Shown here: positions 50,982 through 55,070 of the stretch, piece after piece
How the letters are laid out: every line of letters begins with the position of its first letter
Position numbering within the stretch: position 1 is the first letter of the stretch
Assembly: GCA_903919125.1 (NCBI GenBank)
Contig: CAIXGS010000050.1
Span: forward strand, 1-55,070
DNA: 55,070 bases
Reading direction: 5' to 3'
DNA from: an uncultured Spartobacteria bacterium
GTDB lineage: Bacteria > Verrucomicrobiota > Verrucomicrobiia > Chthoniobacterales > Chthoniobacteraceae
Position numbers and translations under genes: made by a program
The notes under the pieces: generated by a model
Database searches by the model: none
Seen by the model: only the letters and a program-made list of their open reading frames with translations
Told to the model about the DNA's origin: nothing

Positions 50982-52895
50982 CTAATCGTAGCGTTCGGGG
51001 TTCAACGTAGTGAGCAAAGCTTGTGCTACCTCGGAAGCGTGCACGCCTTTCATGCAGGCGAAATCCAAGTGGCATTCGCGCTGAAAACACGGCCCACAAG
51101 GGACGCGATGTTGCAACACCGTGTGACCGACGCCCAGTGGCCCGGTCAGGCGCGGTTCGGTGGAACCAAAAATTGCAACCACTGGCACGCCGAGCATGGC
51201 AGCGAGATGCATGGTGCCTGTGTCGTTGGTGAGCAAAGTATCGCAGCCGCGCAAACACTCGAGCAATTCCTCCAAGGTCGTGCGGCCGATCTGATTATCA
51301 ACCACAATCCCCTTCCCCGCAGGCAACGCCGCCTCAATCGCCGCTCCAGCCGCAGCATCCTTGGCCACCCCAACAAGCACCCACTCCACCGCTTGCGCTT
51401 CCGAAACGCGCTCTATCACCTCAGCGAACCGCTCCGGAAGCCAGCGTTTTGCCCCGCCAAACTCCGCTCCGGGACAAACCGCCACGCGGCGCACCTGCGA
51501 AACGCTTCGGCCCACGCGAGGCGCCACCCATTCCTCCGGTTCCAAACGCGGCGCCCCCATACTCTCCGCCAAATCCAAATAAGAATGCACCTGGTGACGC
51601 AAGGCAACCGGCGCACTCGAAACCGAAGGCTTTTCCAACACCTGGTTTAATAGCGCGGCCCGAAAGTGCCCTCGATAGCCGACTCGCCGCGGAATACCGG
51701 CTAGCCACGCCTCGAGTCCTGTGCGCAGAGAGTTAGGCAATACCACAGCAGCATCAAAATTTTCAGCACGCAACAACGCTGCAGCCGCGAGGATGCCGCA
51801 CTTTGGAGGCAGCGACAGCACTCGGTCGACCTCCGGAACCGCCCTCCAAAATCCAGCGAGTTTAGATTGGCAAACCACCGTGATTTGCAAATCCGGTCGC
51901 GTCCGTTTCATGGCGCGAATCGCCGGAAGCGTCATCACAGCGTCGCCCAACCAGTTTACGGAACGCACCATCAGCCGGAACGGCGTAAGCCCCTGGTCGG
52001 ACAAGATGCCGCGTTTACCGCCGATGCTCAAGAAGCGAGGATACGGCGTTTTCCAGCGATTATGAGACCAGAGCCAGTCGGAAGGCTGCTGGCGGATCAT
52101 GGCTTCGAGTTCAAGGTTGAGCTTCGCCGTGGCTGCGGCCGTTTCCTTGGGCAAGGCGATGGCTGGGCGAAACACCAGACGCCAGCGGCCCTTTGGCGAG
52201 GTGTAAAGCGCGATCCCCACTACTGCGGCACCAGTACGAAGCGCCATCGTGGCCACAAGCGGGGAGGTTGAGGCCAGACGATTGAATAGCGGACACCACA
52301 AGCCGGAGTCACCAGCGTGTTGATCCGCCAACACTCCTACCACACCGCCCTTTCGCAACAGTTCCATCGCGCTATGAAAGCCTTCTTTGCGCTGAAAAAG
52401 ATGCAAACCCTCGGTGGCCCGCGTGCGCCGAATCCACGCGTCTATATGCTCGTTGCTAAGCGACTGGTACACCGAACCGCATTCGCACGGAAACATTTGA
52501 GGCGTCAGGCGCGCCAACAATTCCCAGTTCCCCAAGTGCCCCAGCAACGCGACCACGCCCTTCCCTGAACTCAGCGCATTAATCAAGTGCTCGAAACCTT
52601 CCACGTCCACTAACTTCTGAAGCTCTCCGGCGGGCACTTGTGACAGACAGGCGCCGGCAGCGATGTTACCCGCCATTCCCGCAAAATGCTCCCGCCCGAT
52701 GCGCTCCTTTTGTTCGGGCGAATATTCTGCGCCAAACGCAGTGTCCAAGTTACGCCGAACCAACCGCCGATAATGCGCTGCGAAATACCAGCCCACGCCG
52801 CCTGCCAGACGAGCCGTCGCAATCACAACACGCAAGGGAAGCCTGCCCAATACAGCCCATACGGCGCGGGCAAACAAATAAGTGAGGCGGTTCAT
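50982..52895 (-). CDS. Fusion of LpxL-type acyltransferase and GT9 heptosyltransferase
   Basis: A 637-residue fusion. Residues 1-285 match late acyltransferases of lipid A biosynthesis: His120-x4-Glu125 in GHLGNWELL (HX4E catalytic motif), then GVLADQHAGDSGLWCPLFN and WLWSHNRWK. A short linker (286-305) joins the ADP-heptose:LPS heptosyltransferase (GT9) domain (306-637), with SVNWLGDAVMTLPAIRAM and NDTGTMHLAAMLGVPVVAIFGSTEP. The first half acylates lipid A precursors in the inner membrane and the second transfers heptose to the core. It ends about 40 bp from the PilT gene, in the opposite direction, and is 6 bp downstream of the oligopeptide-binding gene. Confidence 0.92.
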   Translation of the reverse strand: MNRLTYLFARAVWAVLGRLPLRVVIATARLAGGVGWYFAAHYRRLVRRNLDTAFGAEYSPEQKERIGREHFAGMAGNIAAGACLSQVPAGELQKLVDVEGFEHLINALSSGKGVVALLGHLGNWELLARLTPQMFPCECGSVYQSLSNEHIDAWIRRTRATEGLHLFQRKEGFHSAMELLRKGGVVGVLADQHAGDSGLWCPLFNRLASTSPLVATMALRTGAAVVGIALYTSPKGRWRLVFRPAIALPKETAAATAKLNLELEAMIRQQPSDWLWSHNRWKTPYPRFLSIGGKRGILSDQGLTPFRLMVRSVNWLGDAVMTLPAIRAMKRTRPDLQITVVCQSKLAGFWRAVPEVDRVLSLPPKCGILAAAALLRAENFDAAVVLPNSLRTGLEAWLAGIPRRVGYRGHFRAALLNQVLEKPSVSSAPVALRHQVHSYLDLAESMGAPRLEPEEWVAPRVGRSVSQVRRVAVCPGAEFGGAKRWLPERFAEVIERVSEAQAVEWVLVGVAKDAAAGAAIEAALPAGKGIVVDNQIGRTTLEELLECLRGCDTLLTNDTGTMHLAAMLGVPVVAIFGSTEPRLTGPLGVGHTVLQHRVPCGPCFQRECHLDFACMKGVHASEVAQALLTTLNPERYD

Positions 52896-52901
52896 CAGAG
52901 A

Positions 52902-54539
52902 TCAACGCTTCTTCCAGCGCAGGTAACGCAGGGGATGTTCGTCGAGCAGATTGGGAACAATGCCCTCCAATTTGTCCGCATTATAAAACTGCATTCCGAC
53001 GTAAAAATACAGGGGACAGATCGGCATATCTACCTCCACGAGCTGCCTTTCAGCTTCTTGGAAATACTGAAAGCGCAAAGCGGAATCCGGCTCGGCTGCC
53101 GCCTTGGCAATCAGGGCGTCATACTGGCCGTTACTCCAGCCGGTGCGGTTATTGCCGTCGCCCGTCACGAACATATTCAAAAAGGTGTTCGGATCATTGT
53201 AATCCGCCACCCAGCTCGAGCGACAAAGGTCGTAATCCAAGGCGCTTTGCTCAGAAAGATAAACAGTCCACTCCCTCGGCTTGAGCAGCATCTGCACTCC
53301 AAGTTCGCGGCTAAAAATCCCCTGCATTTCCACTGCCAAATCGCGGTCCAAATCCGAGTCGCCCTTGTACAAATAGTGAACCACTGGGAAACCTTTACCG
53401 CCCGGAAAACCAGCCTCCGCCAGTAACCGGCGCGCCTCCTCGGGATTGCGCTTTAGTCCCGTCGGCGGCGTGTAACCGTGCCCTGTCCCCGGCGGCACAA
53501 AACAGTGCGCCGGAACCTCCCCTGAGCGCGTGATCTTCTCCACCAACTCAGAGCGGTCCACAACCAAGCTGAAGGCGCGGCGCACGCGAGCATCGCCAAA
53601 AGGAGGCCGCGTGGCGTTGAACCGAATAAAGTAAGTTCCCAAAAAGGGCGCGGAATGAAAGTCAGCGCGCTTACGAAGCTCTGCCATGAGCGGAGTGGGA
53701 GCGAGCCCTTTGTCCATCATGAGGTCAGCTGCTCCAGTGGCGTAAAGATTGAAAGCCGTAATCGGGCGGGCGGCTGGCAGTACATCGATGCTCTCCATCC
53801 CCACCGATTTTAAGTCCCAGTACAACGGGTTGCGCACGAGGCGGACGCGATCGAACAGACGCCATTCCTTGAGTAAAAACGGGCCGTTCCCCAGAAAGTG
53901 CTCAGGCTTCGACGCCCAGTCGGAATGCGCTTCCACAGTCGCCGCGTGCACCGGCAAATAAGTTGCGAAGGCGCATAAATCGGGGAAATACGGAGTTGGA
54001 TTGGAAAGACGCACTTGAAGCGTATGAACGTCCTGCGCGGTTATACCGACCTGAGCGAAGTCGGTAAGCTTTTCTGTGTTAAAGGCCTCCGCGTTGACAA
54101 TGGGATAAAACTGGGAGGCATACTCGGATCCTGTGGACGGCAGAAGCGCCCGCTTCCAGGCATAAACGAAATCCGCGCTGGTCAGTGGCTCGCCATTGGA
54201 CCAAACGGCTTCCGGACGCAAATGGAACGTGTAGACGCGCCCGTCTGGCGAAATGTCCCAATGGGTGGCGACGCCGGGTTGCGCAGAGGCGTCAGGACCG
54301 AAGATGGTGAGCCCCTCCAAAAGTGCGTAGGCCACACGACTCGTGGCCTGGGCCGTGATGAGGGCGGGATCCAACAGTTCCGGCTCTGCGCCGTTAATGA
54401 ACACAAGATCCGCGCGATCCAAAGCGCGGTTGCACGAACTCAAGGCGAGCAAAGCGGAAAGCACACAAACCCGTAAAGTTCTGGATTTCAAGCGATCCAG
54501 AAATTGAGTGTAGGGATTTGATTTTCGCAAAGAAAACAT
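52902..54539 (-). CDS. Oligopeptide-binding lipoprotein (OppA-type)
   Basis: A 545-residue solute-binding protein of the family 5 peptide type. The lipobox LALSSC ends at Cys36, so it is an anchored lipoprotein. The body has LVFINGAEPELLDPALI, EGLTIF, HFHLRPEAVWSNGEPLTSADFVYAWKRAL and YFIRFNATRPPFGDARVRRAFSLVVD, the usual pattern. It would bind peptides outside the inner membrane; permease and ATPase genes are not in view. It precedes the acyltransferase-GT9 gene by 6 bp and may be co-transcribed with it. Confidence 0.92.
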   Translation of the reverse strand: MFSLRKSNPYTQFLDRLKSRTLRVCVLSALLALSSCNRALDRADLVFINGAEPELLDPALITAQATSRVAYALLEGLTIFGPDASAQPGVATHWDISPDGRVYTFHLRPEAVWSNGEPLTSADFVYAWKRALLPSTGSEYASQFYPIVNAEAFNTEKLTDFAQVGITAQDVHTLQVRLSNPTPYFPDLCAFATYLPVHAATVEAHSDWASKPEHFLGNGPFLLKEWRLFDRVRLVRNPLYWDLKSVGMESIDVLPAARPITAFNLYATGAADLMMDKGLAPTPLMAELRKRADFHSAPFLGTYFIRFNATRPPFGDARVRRAFSLVVDRSELVEKITRSGEVPAHCFVPPGTGHGYTPPTGLKRNPEEARRLLAEAGFPGGKGFPVVHYLYKGDSDLDRDLAVEMQGIFSRELGVQMLLKPREWTVYLSEQSALDYDLCRSSWVADYNDPNTFLNMFVTGDGNNRTGWSNGQYDALIAKAAAEPDSALRFQYFQEAERQLVEVDMPICPLYFYVGMQFYNADKLEGIVPNLLDEHPLRYLRWKKR

Positions 54540-54666
54540 GGACCCCTAGAAGAATCCACTAATCCACGGCGGCGGGCCACCACGAAAGTAGAGGGCTACA
54601 GACGCGACAGATTCCTCTCGCGCGCACCGGTTCGATTCGGCAGTGCGCATTTGCGGCAGGAAACCC

Positions 54667-55070
54667 TTACTGTTGAGGAGCGCCGTCAGGTTTTGGAGCT
54701 GGGGCTGGGCTGGCTGGAGGCGCGTCAGCCTTGGGAGCGTCAGCCTTGGGAGCGTCAACCTTGGGAGCGTCAGCCTTGGGAGCGTCGGCCTTGGGAGCGT
54801 CAGCCTTGGGAGCGTCGGCCTTGGGGGCGTCAACCTTGGGGGCGTCAGCCTTGGGAGCGTCAACCTTGGGAGCGTCAGCCTTGGGAGCGTCAGCCTTGGG
54901 GGCGTCGGCCTTGGGGGCGTCGGCCTTGGGGGCGTCGGCCTTGGGGGCGTCGGCCTTGGGGGCGTCGGCCTTGGGGGCGTCGGCCTTGGGAGCGTCGGCC
55001 TTGGGAGCGTCGGCCTTGGGGGCGTCGGCCTTGGGGGCGTCGGCCTTGGGAGCGTCGGCCTTGGGGGCGT
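54667..55070 (-). CDS. Pro/Lys/Asp/Ala repeat protein, partial (N-terminus beyond right edge)
   Basis: The C-terminal about 134 residues are visible. From position 55070 leftward the protein consists of pentapeptides PKADA with some PKVDA, encoded by 15-bp tandem units, then PPASPAPAPKPDGAPQQ and a TAA at 54667-54669. The three minus-strand frames are all open across the repeats. I chose this one because its product is a soluble, charge-balanced Pro-rich chain with a sensible end and a stop beyond the repeats, while the others read as RLTLP or Gly/Arg-type strings. It resembles the Lys/Ala/Pro/Asp-rich linkers of periplasmic or surface proteins (a TonB-like spacer would be one case). The rest of the gene is outside. 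Confidence 0.65.
   Translation of the reverse strand, partial: APKADAPKADAPKADAPKADAPKADAPKADAPKADAPKADAPKADAPKADAPKADAPKADAPKADAPKVDAPKADAPKVDAPKADAPKADAPKADAPKADAPKVDAPKADAPKADAPPASPAPAPKPDGAPQQ
54721..55070 (-). repeat. Tandem array of at least 23 units of 15 bp
   Basis: Exact 15-bp periods from 54721 to 55065 (23 full units plus 5 nt), with the plus-strand consensus RGCGTCRGCCTTGGG. Differences lie at two R positions; three units (the third, eighth and tenth) carry AAC, changing Ala to Val. The first 12 units vary more, while the last 11 are almost identical, which suggests recent expansion on the right. The array continues past the edge. Because 15 is a multiple of 3, copy changes do not shift the frame. 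Confidence 0.93.

Noticed and set aside
54546-54863. A 105-codon minus-strand frame reading RLTLP/RLTPP repeats
   Set aside because: It is a shifted reading of the PKADA array; the PKADA frame has more balanced composition and a proper end beyond the repeats.
54721-55070. A CRISPR array suspicion because of regular repeats
   Set aside because: Units are contiguous 15-bp repeats without unique spacers and in frame with a coding sequence; no cas genes are present.

Overview
The window looks like a chromosomal segment of a Verrucomicrobiota (PVC superphylum) bacterium. The main evidence is two sets of the large secreted cytochrome-type proteins (PSCyt/DUF1549/DUF1553) paired with Tat-exported DUF1501 proteins, typical of Verrucomicrobiota and Planctomycetota. 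They sit among LPS-assembly genes and type IV pilus ATPases that fit a Gram-negative envelope. Phylum-level assignment is inference; no rRNA gene is present.

Positions 1-6872 read as the right end of an integrated mobile element lying against the 3' end of a tRNA-Phe(GAA) gene at 6873-6945. Transcribed leftward are an unrecognised 338-residue protein, an excisionase-like helix-turn-helix protein, a P4-type primase-helicase, a zinc-ribbon protein, a 31-residue peptide with its own ribosome binding site and terminator, a recombination-type accessory protein, and a Cas4/RecB-type PD-(D/E)XK nuclease that runs off the left edge. A DUF433/DUF5615 toxin-antitoxin pair points the other way. Between the primase operon and the toxin lies an origin-like arrangement of four 9-bp-spaced repeats. 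No integrase is visible; it would have to be outside the window.

From 6946 the sequence is host-like: rpsA and a glutaredoxin, each followed by a terminator; a first PSCyt/DUF1501 pair (9899-14244); a leftward group with a caspase-fold-like secreted protein, an SDR oxidoreductase and a GMC dehydrogenase with its Tat-exported small subunit (14508-19062); and a second rightward four-gene cluster (19329-27745) of DUF1501, BIG2-DUF1549-DUF1553, a PPC-type protein and a cytochrome-WD40 protein.

Positions 27803-31509 (leftward) form a compact four-gene signalling operon: unknown protein, KaiC-like double ATPase, PAS histidine kinase and receiver-only response regulator. No kaiA or kaiB is present. 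After it come a HupE/UreJ-type membrane protein, a small secreted protein with a strong terminator, a TSUP transporter, a monohaem cytochrome, a Bax-inhibitor-like protein, a tRNA-guanine transglycosylase fused to an MnmD-type methyltransferase, Fur, PpnP, a Gfo/Idh/MocA oxidoreductase, TypA and an ABC-F protein.

The right end (46129-55070) carries an FAD amine-oxidase-like protein, a beta-propeller protein, a double PilT ATPase in one chain, a lipid A acyltransferase fused to a GT9 heptosyltransferase, an oligopeptide-binding lipoprotein, and the 3' end of a gene made of at least 23 tandem 15-bp repeats encoding PKADA/PKVDA. Multi-domain fusions are unusually common here (Tgt-MnmD, PilT-PilT, LpxL-GT9). 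Many genes lack a clear Shine-Dalgarno sequence, so several starts were chosen from signal peptides or domain boundaries.
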